From positions 11,284-75,283 of the forward strand of contig JBEKHB010000023.1 in assembly GCA_050012495.1 (NCBI GenBank): DNA of 64,000 nucleotides, in the 5' to 3' direction. The translations under genes were made by a program, and so were the position numbers. This document shows, one piece after another, positions 1 through 9,639 of this stretch (the stretch's first letter is position 1; each line of letters begins with the position of its first letter). The stretch is from BOG-1155 sp050012495. Lineage in GTDB: Bacteria; Desulfobacterota; Syntrophorhabdia; Syntrophorhabdales; WCHB1-27. The notes under the pieces are model-generated. The model did no database searches. It was not told the DNA's origin and was given only the letters and a program-made list of their open reading frames with translations.

Positions 1-17
1 GGAAGCATTGCGGACCC

Positions 18-791
18 TTAAGGACCGGCGACGTGATTTTCACCGCACCCTCCTGAGAATATGTCCTTGAACGCGGTCATAGTCACGTAGCTTGTGAGGT
101 CCCACTGGAGAGGCGTAAGAGAAAGGCAGCCCTGATCAACCGCATGAAGGTCCGTCCCCACGATCGGCTCGAACCCTTCACCATCCCCGCCGATCCAGTA
201 GTACGCGCCGCCTCTCGGGTCCGTTCTTTCAATTATTTTACCATTATATATCCTTTTTCCAAGGCTTGTCACCACAAAACCCTTAATCGCCTCATAGGGG
301 ATATTGGGAATATTCACGTTGAGGAACGTACCAGGAGGGAGGACCGGGCGCCGCATCTTCTCAATAATATCGAGAACCGAGCGACACGCGTCGTGAAAGA
401 GAAACGCGCTCCTTCCGTTAAGGGATACGGCCAGGGAGACAATCCCCACGAAGGCCCCTTCCTTTGCCGCCGCCACGGTGCCCGAGTAGCTCACATCCTG
501 CCCCATATTCGGGCCTTTATTGATGCCCGAGATAACCATATCCGGTTTTTCCGGCAGCAGGACCCTGAGCGCGAGGAGCACGGAATCGGCGGGAGTGCCG
601 TTCGTCGCGAACACATGATCACCCAGTTCCTTGATGCGGAGCGGCTTGTGGAGGGTAATTGCATGGCCTATGCACGTCCTCTCCGTATCAGGAGCAACAA
701 CCCATACGTCGGCGATCGGCGCAAGGGCTTCTCTCAGGGTCTGCAGTCCCTCGGAATCTACGCCATCGTCATTTGAAAGGAGGATGAGCAA
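18..791 (-). CDS. surE: 5'/3'-nucleotidase SurE
   Basis: SurE-family metal-dependent nucleotidase that dephosphorylates nucleoside monophosphates in the cytoplasm. Visible motifs are SNDDGV at the N-terminus (metal-binding Asp pair), NGTPADSV, SGINKGPNMG and YSGTVAAA, all hallmarks of the family. I start it at a TTG (plus-strand 789-791), which gives MLILLSNDDGV and about 257 residues, the normal family length. A longer in-frame reading would run back into the tRNA-Pro gene and is not credible. It lies directly downstream of tRNA-Pro on the same strand and may be co-transcribed with it. The stop is TAA close to the window edge. Confidence 0.93.
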   Translation of the reverse strand: MLILLSNDDGVDSEGLQTLREALAPIADVWVVAPDTERTCIGHAITLHKPLRIKELGDHVFATNGTPADSVLLALRVLLPEKPDMVISGINKGPNMGQDVSYSGTVAAAKEGAFVGIVSLAVSLNGRSAFLFHDACRSVLDIIEKMRRPVLPPGTFLNVNIPNIPYEAIKGFVVTSLGKRIYNGKIIERTDPRGGAYYWIGGDGEGFEPIVGTDLHAVDQGCLSLTPLQWDLTSYVTMTAFKDIFSGGCGENHVAGP

Positions 792-822
792 GAGGTGTCC
801 ACCAAAATACCTGAAAAACAAA

Positions 823-897
823 TCGGGGCGACTGGATTCGAACCAGCGGCCACCAGCACCCCATACTGGTGCGCTAACCAAACTGCGCTACGCCCCG
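823..897 (-). tRNA. tRNA-Pro (GGG)
   Basis: A full cloverleaf folds on the minus strand. It has a 7-bp acceptor CGGGGCG/CGCCCCG, a D stem GCGC/GCGC, an anticodon stem CCAGT/GCTGG with loop ATGGGGT (anticodon GGG, proline), and a T arm with TTCGAAT. The CCA end is not encoded. It sits about 30 bp upstream of the surE start. Confidence 0.92.
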
Positions 898-911
898 ACC
901 GTCAGTTTTGT

Positions 912-940
912 AGTATAAGACATTTTTTTGAAATCCACAA
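912..940 (-). promoter_or_regulatory. Probable sigma-70 promoter of tRNA-Pro/surE
   Basis: On the minus strand, TTGTGG and TATACT are separated by 17 bp, with the -10 element about 14 bp before the mature tRNA-Pro 5' end. This is a reasonable housekeeping promoter for the tRNA-surE unit, divergent from the B12 operon promoter. Confidence 0.5.
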
Positions 941-967
941 GGAGAATGCCCGCCGTTAAAAAAACGT

Positions 968-996
968 TTGCAATTATCGGCCTGACATGGTATGGA
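968..996 (+). promoter_or_regulatory. Probable sigma-70 promoter of the B12 operon
   Basis: TTGCAA (968-973) and TATGGA (991-996) have an exact 17-bp spacer. Transcription would start near 1003, just at the 5' end of the cobalamin riboswitch. Confidence 0.4.
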
Positions 997-1002
997 AAAG
1001 AT

Positions 1003-1166
1003 GCGGCCTGCAGTTTTAACCTGTAAGGGAAGTGCAGTGAAAATCTGCCGCTGTCCCGCAACTGTGATGGGTGAAAAGGCCGGTACGGGTTCATGCAACC
1101 AGCCACTGTCCGGCAATGGATGGGAAGGCGTACCGGTAATACCCTGAGCCAGGAGACCTTGGGTTA
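1003..1166 (+). ncRNA. Cobalamin (AdoCbl) riboswitch
   Basis: The leader carries the signature blocks of a B12 riboswitch: GTGAAAATCTGCCGCTGTCC, then CCGCAACTGTGA, and the 3' B12 box AGCCAGGAGACC near 1148. It precedes btuB by about 190 nt, so binding of adenosylcobalamin should shut down the uptake and salvage operon when the vitamin is plentiful. The boundaries are estimated from the conserved blocks. The expression platform between about 1167 and 1357 was not resolved. Confidence 0.92.
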
Positions 1167-1357
1167 AATCGCGACGACGCTACCTTACGCGGCATAAGGG
1201 GGTGCGTATGAAATCCAACTCTTCGTGATTGCTCTCCTTTCTTTTATTACCGGATAAGCCACAACTGTCGGTCTCATGCCATCCGAATAATTCTTGGGTG
1301 TGGGACGGAACAGCGCTGCTCAAGAAACCCGTCAGCACACAGAAAGGAGGACTCTCC

Positions 1358-3445
1358 ATGTGGAATCCGTTCGTCAACGTGAGGAATAAAAAGCGGCTCC
1401 CGGTCTCGGGAACCCACACCGGCCCATTTGTTATGGCTCTCGCGCTCCTGTACTGCATAGCGGGGGCAGCCCCTGCCCTTGCTCAGGAGCCGTACCGTCT
1501 CGACGAAGTCGTCGTGACCGCGTCGCGGATCGAGACCCCGCTCGCCGAGGCGCCCGCCAACGTGACGGTTATCACGGCCGATCAGATACGGGAGATGGGC
1601 GCCCAGACCCTCGTCGATGTCTTTCAACAGGAGCCCGGCGTCTTTACCCAGAACGTGCTGGGCAATCCTAAAACGGCAACTATCGATATCCGGGGCTATG
1701 GAGAGGCAGCGCCCCAAAACGTCCTCTTCCTCGTCAACGGCAGGCGCATCAACTCCATCGACCTGTCCGGCGCCGACCTCGCGCAGATACCCGTGGACGC
1801 CATCGAGAGGGTCGAGGTATACCGGGGCCCGGCGAGCGTCCTTTTCGGCGACAACGCCCCCGCGGGCGCCGTGAACATAATTCTCAAGGCGGGAGAAGGC
1901 CCGCCCAAGTTATCGGTGGCCACAACGGCCGGCAGCTACAACTTCTTCAAGCCCGAGGTCATGTTCTCAGGCAGTCAGGACAGGTTCTCGTACATGACCT
2001 CGGTCTCGGACCTCGATACCGACGGGTACAGGCACAACAACGCGCTCCACGAGAAGGACCTGCTGGGCAATTTCAGCTTCGACGTGAGCGACAGTCTCAA
2101 ACTGAAGCTGACCACGGGCCTCCACACGGACTCTTACGGCCTGCCGGGCCCGCTCTACTGGTCTGCTCTGCGTCAGGGGATAGTCGATCCGAAAGATTCC
2201 ACCAACCCCAACGATACGGCTTCAACCAACGACAACTTCTTCGATTTTGTGCCTGAAATCAAACTCCGCGACGACGTTGTCCTCTCCCTCGGGGCTTCTT
2301 ACAGGGACCGCCACACCGCGTATTACTACGACTACGGCGCCGGCAACTACTACGAAGCGAAGAGCGAGATCCAGACCTACGCCTTCACCCCGAAGATGGT
2401 GGTCTCTACCCCCATCGGAGGCATGAAGAACGTCTTCGTCATCGGCTCGGATTACGACAGGTACCCCACGACGGTAAGCTCGTCAGGCCAGTATTTCGGT
2501 CCGTCCCAGTCGACGGGCAACATCGACAAGAGGGACTTCGCCGGCTATGCGGACGAGAAGATCTATCCGCTGAGCGACCTCGCCCTGGAGGCAGGCTACA
2601 GACGGCAAAAGTCGACCTTCGACGTCGACTACCGGGACTTCGTGAACCCCGTCCTCAGCCAGACGGGCACGTCCGGTTACGAGAGGGATGCCTACCGCCT
2701 GTCCGCCAATTACTCGATCCTGGGCAAGGCGAATGTCTTTGCCTCGTACGGCAAGGGCTTCCGCTTCCCCACGCCCGATGAATTCATCGAGTACGGGTAC
2801 TCTCCGGCGCCCGGCCTCTTTGTGCCGACGCGGCTCAACACCAGCCTCAAGCCCCAGACCACCGAGGAGCTTGACCTCGGCATCCGCTCGAATCCGTGGC
2901 ACAAGGTCACGGGCGCTTTCACCTATTTTCAGAGCCGGAACAGGGACGAGATGTACTACAACCCCCTCACATATGCGAACGAGAACTACGACAAGACAAA
3001 GCGGCAGGGCATCGAATCGACCCTCTTCTTCAACCTCGCCACAGGTCTCACCCTCAACCTGACCTACTCCTACACCGAGGCCCTGTTCGACGGAGGGCAG
3101 TTCGGCGGAAACCGCATACCCCTCGTGCCCGAGAACAAGGCATCGGCAAAGCTTTCCTACGCCGTCTCCGACTGGACGTTCAGCCTCTCGTCGGTGTACA
3201 CGGGCGAGCGTTACGCCATAAGCGACCAGCCGAACGCGCAGGAGCAACTGCCGGGTTATACGACCTTCGATACCTCCGTCGGTTACCGCTGGAACAGGCT
3301 TACCGCCCTGTTCACGGTCAAAAATCTTACGGACAAGAGATATAGCGAGTACGGGGTCTACAGCCCCTCTGTCAACGATATTGCCTTGTATCCGTCGCCG
3401 GGCCGCCAGTTTTTCCTCACCCTGAGGTATACCCTTGGAGGGTAA
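1358..3445 (+). CDS. btuB: TonB-dependent outer-membrane corrinoid receptor (BtuB-like)
   Basis: Outer-membrane gated channel that would import cobalamin or cobinamide using TonB energy. The start ATG at 1358 follows a strong AGAAAGGAGG site. The 695-residue product has an N-terminal signal peptide ending near ALAQ, a TonB box DEVVVTAS, a plug domain (roughly residues 50-170, with the NVLFLVNGRR segment typical of plugs) and a beta-barrel up to the end. The assignment to corrinoids rests on the upstream cobalamin riboswitch and the downstream BtuFCD and CbiZ genes. The stop overlaps the btuF start by 11 bp. Confidence 0.9.
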   Translation: MWNPFVNVRNKKRLPVSGTHTGPFVMALALLYCIAGAAPALAQEPYRLDEVVVTASRIETPLAEAPANVTVITADQIREMGAQTLVDVFQQEPGVFTQNVLGNPKTATIDIRGYGEAAPQNVLFLVNGRRINSIDLSGADLAQIPVDAIERVEVYRGPASVLFGDNAPAGAVNIILKAGEGPPKLSVATTAGSYNFFKPEVMFSGSQDRFSYMTSVSDLDTDGYRHNNALHEKDLLGNFSFDVSDSLKLKLTTGLHTDSYGLPGPLYWSALRQGIVDPKDSTNPNDTASTNDNFFDFVPEIKLRDDVVLSLGASYRDRHTAYYYDYGAGNYYEAKSEIQTYAFTPKMVVSTPIGGMKNVFVIGSDYDRYPTTVSSSGQYFGPSQSTGNIDKRDFAGYADEKIYPLSDLALEAGYRRQKSTFDVDYRDFVNPVLSQTGTSGYERDAYRLSANYSILGKANVFASYGKGFRFPTPDEFIEYGYSPAPGLFVPTRLNTSLKPQTTEELDLGIRSNPWHKVTGAFTYFQSRNRDEMYYNPLTYANENYDKTKRQGIESTLFFNLATGLTLNLTYSYTEALFDGGQFGGNRIPLVPENKASAKLSYAVSDWTFSLSSVYTGERYAISDQPNAQEQLPGYTTFDTSVGYRWNRLTALFTVKNLTDKRYSEYGVYSPSVNDIALYPSPGRQFFLTLRYTLGG

Positions 3446-4298
3446 GAGGGGAAGGATTATATTTCTGCTGGCGCTTCTCCTGGTTGCGGGCATGCTTCCG
3501 GCCCATGCGGCAGACCACCCTGCGGATGCTGCCGGTTTATCTCCTCGCAGGATTATCTCCCTTGGGCCGACCATCACCGAGAAGCTGTATTTGCTGGGCG
3601 TCCAGGACAGACTCGTGGGGGTCACTACCTACTGCGAACGGCCTCCCGAAGCCCTCTCAAAGGAAAAGATAGGGAACGTGACCCAGGTGAACATAGAAAA
3701 GATTGTCGAGCTCAAGCCCGACCTCGTGGTCGCCACGTCTCTCACGGAGCGGCGAGCCGTTGAGAGGTTGAAACGCCTGGGCATCAGGGTAATTGTGTTC
3801 AATGCGCCGGGGTCTTACGCGGAGATGAACCGGCAGTTTCTCGAACTTGGCAGGATAGTCGGGAGCGAAAGACAGGCAGAGGGGATCGTAAGGGCCGCAG
3901 GCCGCAGGATTGACCTGATAAGAAGGCGCGTAGCGGGTCTCCCGCAGCCGAAGGTCTTTATCCAGCTCGGCGCAAAACCTTTGTTTGCCGCCACGAAAAA
4001 TTCTTTCGTGAATGACTTCATCGAGCTTGCGGGCGGGACCAATATCGCCCGTGAGGCAAAAACGGGCTTCGTAAGCAGGGAAGAGGTGCTCAGGCAGGAC
4101 CCGGACATCATCATCATAGTGGGCATGGATGCGGCAGCGGGGAACGAAAAGGAGGGATGGCAGAAGTTTCACGCCCTGAGGGCGGTAAGAAACGACAAAA
4201 TATTCGTGATGGACCCGTACCGCATCTGCAGCCCGACCCCTCGGACGTTCGTCGACGCCCTTGAGGAAATGGTACAAGCGCTGCATCCCGGCGCCTAA
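3435..4298 (+). CDS. btuF: Periplasmic cobalamin-binding protein BtuF
   Basis: Substrate-binding component that delivers corrinoid from the receptor to the inner-membrane ABC transporter. It has a signal peptide (IIFLLALLLVAGMLPAHA) and a class III binding-protein fold: RIISLGPTITEKLYLLG near the N-terminus, the VNIEKIVELKPDLVV helix and the C-terminal FVDALEEM. About 287 residues. The start appears to be TTG, overlapping the btuB stop, so translation is probably coupled. Operon context supports B12 rather than iron-siderophore transport. Confidence 0.88.
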   Translation: MEGKRGRIIFLLALLLVAGMLPAHAADHPADAAGLSPRRIISLGPTITEKLYLLGVQDRLVGVTTYCERPPEALSKEKIGNVTQVNIEKIVELKPDLVVATSLTERRAVERLKRLGIRVIVFNAPGSYAEMNRQFLELGRIVGSERQAEGIVRAAGRRIDLIRRRVAGLPQPKVFIQLGAKPLFAATKNSFVNDFIELAGGTNIAREAKTGFVSREEVLRQDPDIIIIVGMDAAAGNEKEGWQKFHALRAVRNDKIFVMDPYRICSPTPRTFVDALEEMVQALHPGA

Positions 4299-4310
4299 AG
4301 GAGGAGCAGC

Positions 4311-5327
4311 TTGCAGAACAGGCTCTTTAAGTGGCTCTTTACCCTGCTTGTCCTGATCGTGATCCTGCTGGCGGTGTCAGCCTTCTCCCTCTCCCTCGGC
4401 CCTTCGGGCATGCATCCCGGCACGATAGTGCGCCTCATGCTCGGAGGGCGGGGGACAACTACCGACCACACCATCCTTTTCGATATACGCCTCCCGAGGA
4501 TTCTTCTGGGCTTCGCCATCGGCGGCAGCCTCAGCCTTGCGGGAGTACTGCTTCAGGCCATGTTCAGGAACCCTCTGGTTGAGCCTTATACGCTCGGCAT
4601 CTCGGGCGGCGCGGCTCTCGGCGTTGCCTTGGGCACGATACTCGGTCTGACCGGTCTGCTCGGCGTCTACTCGCTGCCTGCTTTCGGTTTTCTGGGCGCC
4701 TGCTGCGTAATCGTGTTTCTCTCCATCGGCATCAACAGGTCGGTCCTGAACCTTCAGGGCCTCCTGCTTACCGGCGTCATGATAAGCTTCATCTCCTCTT
4801 CCGCGGTACTCCTGATCATGTCTATCTCGCGCATCGAGGACCTCCACAGTATCCTGTTCTGGATCATCGGCTCCCTGGGCGAAACCGACTGGCTCCCGGT
4901 AAAGCTGGCACTCCTCGCGGCCGTCTCCGGCCTCGCCGTCGCCTATCTCTTCTGCTTCGACCTTAACGCCCTGTGTCTTGGGGAAGAGGACGCCCTTCAC
5001 CTCGGGGTGAACGTGGAAAGAACCAAGCGGGTGCTCCTCCTTCTCGCATCTTTCCTGACGGGCCTGTCCGTTTCCCTCGCGGGGGCCATAGGCTTCGTGG
5101 GCCTGGTTGTCCCCCACTTTGTCCGCATGTTTGCGGGGACCGACCATCGCATTCTCCTTGTTTCTTCATTTGTCTCGGGCGCAATCTTCCTCATCTTCTG
5201 CGATGCGGTGGCGAAGAGCGTGGCGCAGCCCGTAGAGTTGCCCGTAGGCGTGGTCACGGGCTTACTCGGGGGCGTCCTCTTCATTTACGCGATGATGAGA
5301 CGGGCGAACATCGTGAGAGGCAAGTAA
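4311..5327 (+). CDS. btuC: Cobalamin ABC transporter permease BtuC (FecCD family)
   Basis: Inner-membrane permease of the B12 importer, with about 338 residues and roughly ten hydrophobic helices. FecCD-family hallmarks include NPLVEPYTLGISGGAALG and the cytoplasmic coupling segment near GFVGLVVPHFVRM. The start is TTG behind AAAGGAGGAGC. The stop TAA shares a base with the btuD start (TAATG), a coupled arrangement. Confidence 0.92.
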   Translation: MQNRLFKWLFTLLVLIVILLAVSAFSLSLGPSGMHPGTIVRLMLGGRGTTTDHTILFDIRLPRILLGFAIGGSLSLAGVLLQAMFRNPLVEPYTLGISGGAALGVALGTILGLTGLLGVYSLPAFGFLGACCVIVFLSIGINRSVLNLQGLLLTGVMISFISSSAVLLIMSISRIEDLHSILFWIIGSLGETDWLPVKLALLAAVSGLAVAYLFCFDLNALCLGEEDALHLGVNVERTKRVLLLLASFLTGLSVSLAGAIGFVGLVVPHFVRMFAGTDHRILLVSSFVSGAIFLIFCDAVAKSVAQPVELPVGVVTGLLGGVLFIYAMMRRANIVRGK

Positions 5328-6121
5328 TGCTGGAGCTCCGCCACGTCAGTTGCCGCTACAATGATCATTTTGTCCTCAAGGATATCAACGTCCGCATAGA
5401 AGACGGGGACCTCGTGGGCGTGATAGGACCAAACGGGTCAGGAAAGACCACCCTGATCAGGGCCGTCACCAGGGCGATAAAACCCGCCGAAGGGGAGGTG
5501 TTGCTCAAAGGGAAACCCCTCGGCATGTTCAGCTTCAAGGAGCTGGCGCAACAGGTTGCCGTCGTGGGAAGGCTGTACGATCTCGATGTGCAAATGAGGG
5601 TCGAAGACCTTGTGCTTCTCGGCAGGATACCTCACAGAAGGGGCTTGCGGCTCATGGAGAGAAGGTCGGATATGGACATAGCCCGGACGGCCATGGACGT
5701 GACCGGAACCTTAAGGCTTAAGAACCGTCTCGTGGATAGTCTGAGCAGCGGGGAGAGGCAGCTCGCCTTCATCGCGCGCGCGCTTGCTCAAGAGCCGGAG
5801 CTGCTTCTTCTCGATGAGCCTACCAGCCACCTCGACATCAGCCATCAGGCAAGGGTCCTCGACCTGGTAAGAAAACTGAATAGGGATAAGGGCCTCACCG
5901 TCCTGGTCGTGCTCCACGATCTCAACCTCGCGAGCCAGTACTGCGACAGGCTATTCCTGCTCAGCGACGGCGTGCTCCGGAAAGACGGCACGCCGAACGA
6001 GGTGCTGACTTACCAGACCATTGAAGAGGTATACGATACGACCGTGGTGGTAATGAAAAACCCCGTCTCCTCGAGGCCCTGCGTATTCCTTGTGCCGGAG
6101 GATGATGCCGGCGTGAGATGA
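5327..6121 (+). CDS. btuD: Cobalamin ABC transporter ATPase BtuD
   Basis: ATPase subunit powering BtuC. Walker A is GPNGSGKT (about residues 35-42), the ABC signature is LSSGERQL, Walker B is LLLLDEPTSHLD, and the switch His lies in VVLHDLNLASQ. About 264 residues, normal for FecE/BtuD proteins. The ATG overlaps the btuC stop. A much longer upstream reading in the same frame is the btuC antiphase and is not used. Confidence 0.93.
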   Translation: MLELRHVSCRYNDHFVLKDINVRIEDGDLVGVIGPNGSGKTTLIRAVTRAIKPAEGEVLLKGKPLGMFSFKELAQQVAVVGRLYDLDVQMRVEDLVLLGRIPHRRGLRLMERRSDMDIARTAMDVTGTLRLKNRLVDSLSSGERQLAFIARALAQEPELLLLDEPTSHLDISHQARVLDLVRKLNRDKGLTVLVVLHDLNLASQYCDRLFLLSDGVLRKDGTPNEVLTYQTIEEVYDTTVVVMKNPVSSRPCVFLVPEDDAGVR

Positions 6122-6212
6122 AAGGCCGCCTGTCGCGACCGTCGGCTGAGGGGATAGTCCGGGATATGAACCGCCTTCGGCCGGCCAACCATAAACCATA
6201 AGGGGGAGACAC

Positions 6213-7379
6213 ATGATGCTTGGCACCTATTACAAAGGCATTGAGATATACCGTGAAGAGAGGATAATCTACGTCCGCTTTCTCATGCCTCACCGGGTGA
6301 TCTCCACCTGCCCGGCGGCAGGAGGCGTGCGCGATGACCTTGACTATCTGTATAATCACCAATCCTGCGAGCCTGCGGGGCATGACCCTGCCGCGCTTCG
6401 CCTCATCTCGCCGGACCCGAAAGGCTACAGGTCCCTGGTGTGCCGGCAATATCGGCTGCCCGACGACCGCTGCGCCACCCTCGGCACCGCGGCGAACATG
6501 CGTTACGCCGTCATCAAGGATGCGTCTTTTCGAGACCTCATTGTGGTGGCGGTCTGTACGGGCGGGGTTGAAGGCAACGCGGGCCGGGTGGGAGACCCTG
6601 CCGCCGTCTACGAACACGACGGGATGTACGAGAGGATCTCCGGGGAAGAGCCGGTCCTCCACGGCACCATCAACACCATGCTCTTCATCAACCGGGAACT
6701 GACGCCGGGGGCAATGGTGCGCACCGTGATGACGGCGACGGAGGCCAAGACCGCGGCCCTCCAGGAGCTGGCTGTCAACTCCCGCTATTCGAACCGGTTG
6801 GCCACCGGGACAGGCACCGACCAGATAGGCGCAGCCTCCCGGCTCGATACGGGCACACCCCTCGCCAGCGCGGGCAAACACTCGGCCCTGGGAGAGCTTA
6901 TCGGCAAGACGGTCCATGATGCAATCAAGGGGACCCTTGCCCTCCAGAATTCGCTGACGCCTGAAGGCCAGCGGTCAACAGTGCGCCATATCGAGCGCTT
7001 CGGGGCCACCCGGGCGGGCATGACAGCATCGGTTGCGGCCCGCCTCAGCGGAGAGAAAGGGGACCTCTTTGCCCGGAACTTCACCGTTCTGGAGAGGGAT
7101 CCTTTGGTGGTGGCAGCGGTCGCGGCCCTGGTTCACGTGCGGGATAAGGTCACATGGGGCATCCTTCCGCAAAGCTGCGTGCCTGAGTTGTGGGCAACCT
7201 ACGGTGCGCAGATTGCCGCCGCAGTCTCCGGCGATTACGCGTTGCTGCCCGGCTATCGCAACACCCTCGCGGAGGCGCATTACGGCCCACAGGATGGGGA
7301 CTTCCTGCGCCTCGTGGAGCACGCCATGGCCCTGGGGTTTCAGGACAAATGGTCCGGAGAGACGGGCGGGGAGGAGTGA
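6213..7379 (+). CDS. cbiZ: Adenosylcobinamide amidohydrolase CbiZ, C-terminally extended
   Basis: CbiZ removes the aminopropanol side chain from imported adenosylcobinamide, giving adenosylcobyric acid for re-assembly. Recognisable family segments are STCPAAGGVRDDL, AVCTGGVEGNAGR and GTINTMLFINREL, the ATEAKTAALQEL helix and TGTGTDQI. The start ATG at 6213 follows AGGGGGAGAC. At 388 residues it is about 130-150 longer than the catalytic core; the extra C-terminal part (from about residue 255) has no motif I recognise. It follows btuD by 91 bp, so uptake and salvage are linked in one unit. Confidence 0.88.
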   Translation: MMLGTYYKGIEIYREERIIYVRFLMPHRVISTCPAAGGVRDDLDYLYNHQSCEPAGHDPAALRLISPDPKGYRSLVCRQYRLPDDRCATLGTAANMRYAVIKDASFRDLIVVAVCTGGVEGNAGRVGDPAAVYEHDGMYERISGEEPVLHGTINTMLFINRELTPGAMVRTVMTATEAKTAALQELAVNSRYSNRLATGTGTDQIGAASRLDTGTPLASAGKHSALGELIGKTVHDAIKGTLALQNSLTPEGQRSTVRHIERFGATRAGMTASVAARLSGEKGDLFARNFTVLERDPLVVAAVAALVHVRDKVTWGILPQSCVPELWATYGAQIAAAVSGDYALLPGYRNTLAEAHYGPQDGDFLRLVEHAMALGFQDKWSGETGGEE

Positions 7380-7465
7380 GGAAACGTGGCCACATCGCCG
7401 CGGCCTTCCTTTCAACAGGACGGTCTGGTATAGTCCGGTTGCTTTGAGTTATAATCACCGATACT

Positions 7466-9481
7466 ATGAACCAGGAAATGAGAGAGCAGCTTAACGACGC
7501 GCAACACGAGGCAGTGACGAGCATCGAGGGTCCCGTGCTCGTTATTGCAGGCGCGGGAAGCGGCAAGACAAGGGTGATAGACTTTCGTGTCCGCTACCTC
7601 GTGGAAGGCGGCATCAACCCCGCTTCGATCCTGCTCCTTACTTTCACCAGGCGGGCCGCTCAGGAGATGATATCGAGGGCCGCGAAGAGCGATCCGAGGT
7701 GCCGGGGCGTGGAGGGTGGGACTTTCCACTCCTTTGCCAACAAGGTGCTGCGGACATACAGTGATTGTTTCGGCCTTCCGCACAGTTTCACTATTTATGA
7801 CGAGGCCGATGCGGAGGAGGCGATACACCGTTGCGCGGTCCGGCTCGGGTTTTACGCCAAGGAGAAAAGGCGTCCGAGAAAGGAGATGCTCAGAAAGATC
7901 CTCAGCATGGCCCTCAATAAGGAAGTCCCCATCGAAGACGTGCTTGAGCGGTACTATCCGGGCTTCGATCAGTACCTCGACGAGATAAAGGCACTCCGGC
8001 AAAAATATATGGAATACAAAATCGCGTCCCAGTGCCTGGACTACGACGATCTTCTCCTTTACCTGAAGATCCTGCTGGAAAACGGTGATATCCGTGATCA
8101 ACTTTCCAGATCATATCAGTACGTGATGGTGGACGAGTTCCAGGACACGAACGTCATGCAGGCAGACATCGCCTATCACCTGGCCGAACGGCACCGGCGG
8201 ATCCTGGTAGTGGGGGATGACGCCCAATCCGTCTACTCTTTCCGGGGCGCCAGCCATGAGAACATCATGCGTTTTCCCGAGAGGTTTCCGGAGTGCCGAA
8301 TCATCAAGTTGGAAGAGAATTACAGGAGCACCCAGGCCATTCTGGATGTGGGCAACGCTGTCCTCGACAACATGCCGAATAAATACGAGAAATGCCTCAG
8401 GGCGGCAAAAAAGGAGTCCGGTGAGAAGCCTCACTTGATCTACTTCAAAGACGCGTACGAGGAGGCAGCGTGGGTTGCCGGGCAGGTGAAGGCTTTCTAC
8501 GACGAGGGGATGGAGCTGTCCCATCAGTGCATCCTCTTCCGGTCGGCCTATATCACGATCCCTCTCCAGACGGAGCTCAGCAAAAGGAATATCCCCTTCG
8601 CCGTGTACGGGGGCCTCAAGTTCTACGAAACCGCCCACGTGAAGGATGTCATCGCCCACCTGAAGCTTTTCGAAAACCCTAAGGACGAGCTCGCGTGGAG
8701 CCGGGTGCTCTTGCTTGTGCCGGGCGTCGGCCCGAAGACCGCAGAAAAACTCCTCGGAGAAATCGCCGGTTGTCTGACCCTCGACTCCATCATCAGCAAC
8801 GTCATTGAACGGCACGTCCGGGCAGGCGGCGGCTGCGCCGAACGTCTTGCCAGCCTGGGGAAGCTCCTGTCGTCAGCACAGAGAGCCACAAGCCCGGGCG
8901 AGAAATGCCAGGCGGTCGTGCACTATTACGAACCCGTCCTGAGAGAGAAATTCGACCTCGACTGGCACCTCCGCAAGAACGACCTCGAAGCCGTCGCGCA
9001 GATATCGGAACGATACGCCTCCATCCGGGACCTCCTGGTCGACCTTGCGATGGAGCCGCCGGAGCGAGGCGTGAAGGATTTTCACGACACGATCTGGGAG
9101 AGACCCCTCATTCTCTCTACTATCCATTCCGCGAAAGGCCTTGAATGGCGCAACGTCTTCCTCATCGGCGCCCTCGACGGCGTCCTCCCCTCCAGCTACA
9201 CGACACATGACGCCGAAGGCCTGGAGGAGGAGCACCGCTTGCTCTACGTCGCCATAACGAGGGCCAGGGAGAGGCTTTACATCCTTGCCCACCACGAGGG
9301 CCGCAACAACGGGATCCGCACCTTCAACCGGCTTTCTCGCTTTATCGATGCTGCGAACGTTCGGGCCTGTCTCGATCAAAACTACCCGTCCTCCGCTCCT
9401 GGGCAGGAGCCCGAGGGAGGTCCAAGGCCGAGTTTCGGCAAAAAGGAACTCCTGTCCAAGCTGCTCGACTCCCTCAAATAA
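7466..9481 (+). CDS. UvrD/Rep/PcrA-family ATP-dependent DNA helicase
   Basis: Superfamily 1A 3'-5' DNA helicase of about 671 residues, acting in repair or replication restart. Motifs in order: Q motif LNDAQHEAV, Walker A GAGSGKT, motif Ia LTFTRRAAQEM, Walker B VDEFQDTN, motif III GDDAQSVYSFRGA, motif IV ENYRS, motif V STIHSAKGLEW and motif VI VAITRARERL. The ATG at 7466 has no strong ribosome site; a second ATG four codons on is an alternative. Which paralogue (UvrD, PcrA or Rep) cannot be settled from sequence alone. Confidence 0.92.
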   Translation: MNQEMREQLNDAQHEAVTSIEGPVLVIAGAGSGKTRVIDFRVRYLVEGGINPASILLLTFTRRAAQEMISRAAKSDPRCRGVEGGTFHSFANKVLRTYSDCFGLPHSFTIYDEADAEEAIHRCAVRLGFYAKEKRRPRKEMLRKILSMALNKEVPIEDVLERYYPGFDQYLDEIKALRQKYMEYKIASQCLDYDDLLLYLKILLENGDIRDQLSRSYQYVMVDEFQDTNVMQADIAYHLAERHRRILVVGDDAQSVYSFRGASHENIMRFPERFPECRIIKLEENYRSTQAILDVGNAVLDNMPNKYEKCLRAAKKESGEKPHLIYFKDAYEEAAWVAGQVKAFYDEGMELSHQCILFRSAYITIPLQTELSKRNIPFAVYGGLKFYETAHVKDVIAHLKLFENPKDELAWSRVLLLVPGVGPKTAEKLLGEIAGCLTLDSIISNVIERHVRAGGGCAERLASLGKLLSSAQRATSPGEKCQAVVHYYEPVLREKFDLDWHLRKNDLEAVAQISERYASIRDLLVDLAMEPPERGVKDFHDTIWERPLILSTIHSAKGLEWRNVFLIGALDGVLPSSYTTHDAEGLEEEHRLLYVAITRARERLYILAHHEGRNNGIRTFNRLSRFIDAANVRACLDQNYPSSAPGQEPEGGPRPSFGKKELLSKLLDSLK

Positions 9482-9639
9482 TGGAAGATAAGAAAAGCAG
9501 ATCTGCCAGGCCTTCGCGAGGTGGCCGATTTTGACATGGGAGGACTCTTATGAAGCTTGCAGATCCTGTCACGGAGTATGTGTCGTTAAGGGACCGCGCC
9601 GGGGGCGCGGAAGACGCGTCGAAGAAGGCAACCGGTCCA

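Noticed and set aside
144..776. 210-codon frame opposite surE
   Set aside because: Fully inside a clear surE gene, with no supporting signals.
2483..3625. 380-codon open frame opposite btuB/btuF
   Set aside because: Antisense shadow of a high-GC receptor gene; no motifs and no start signal.
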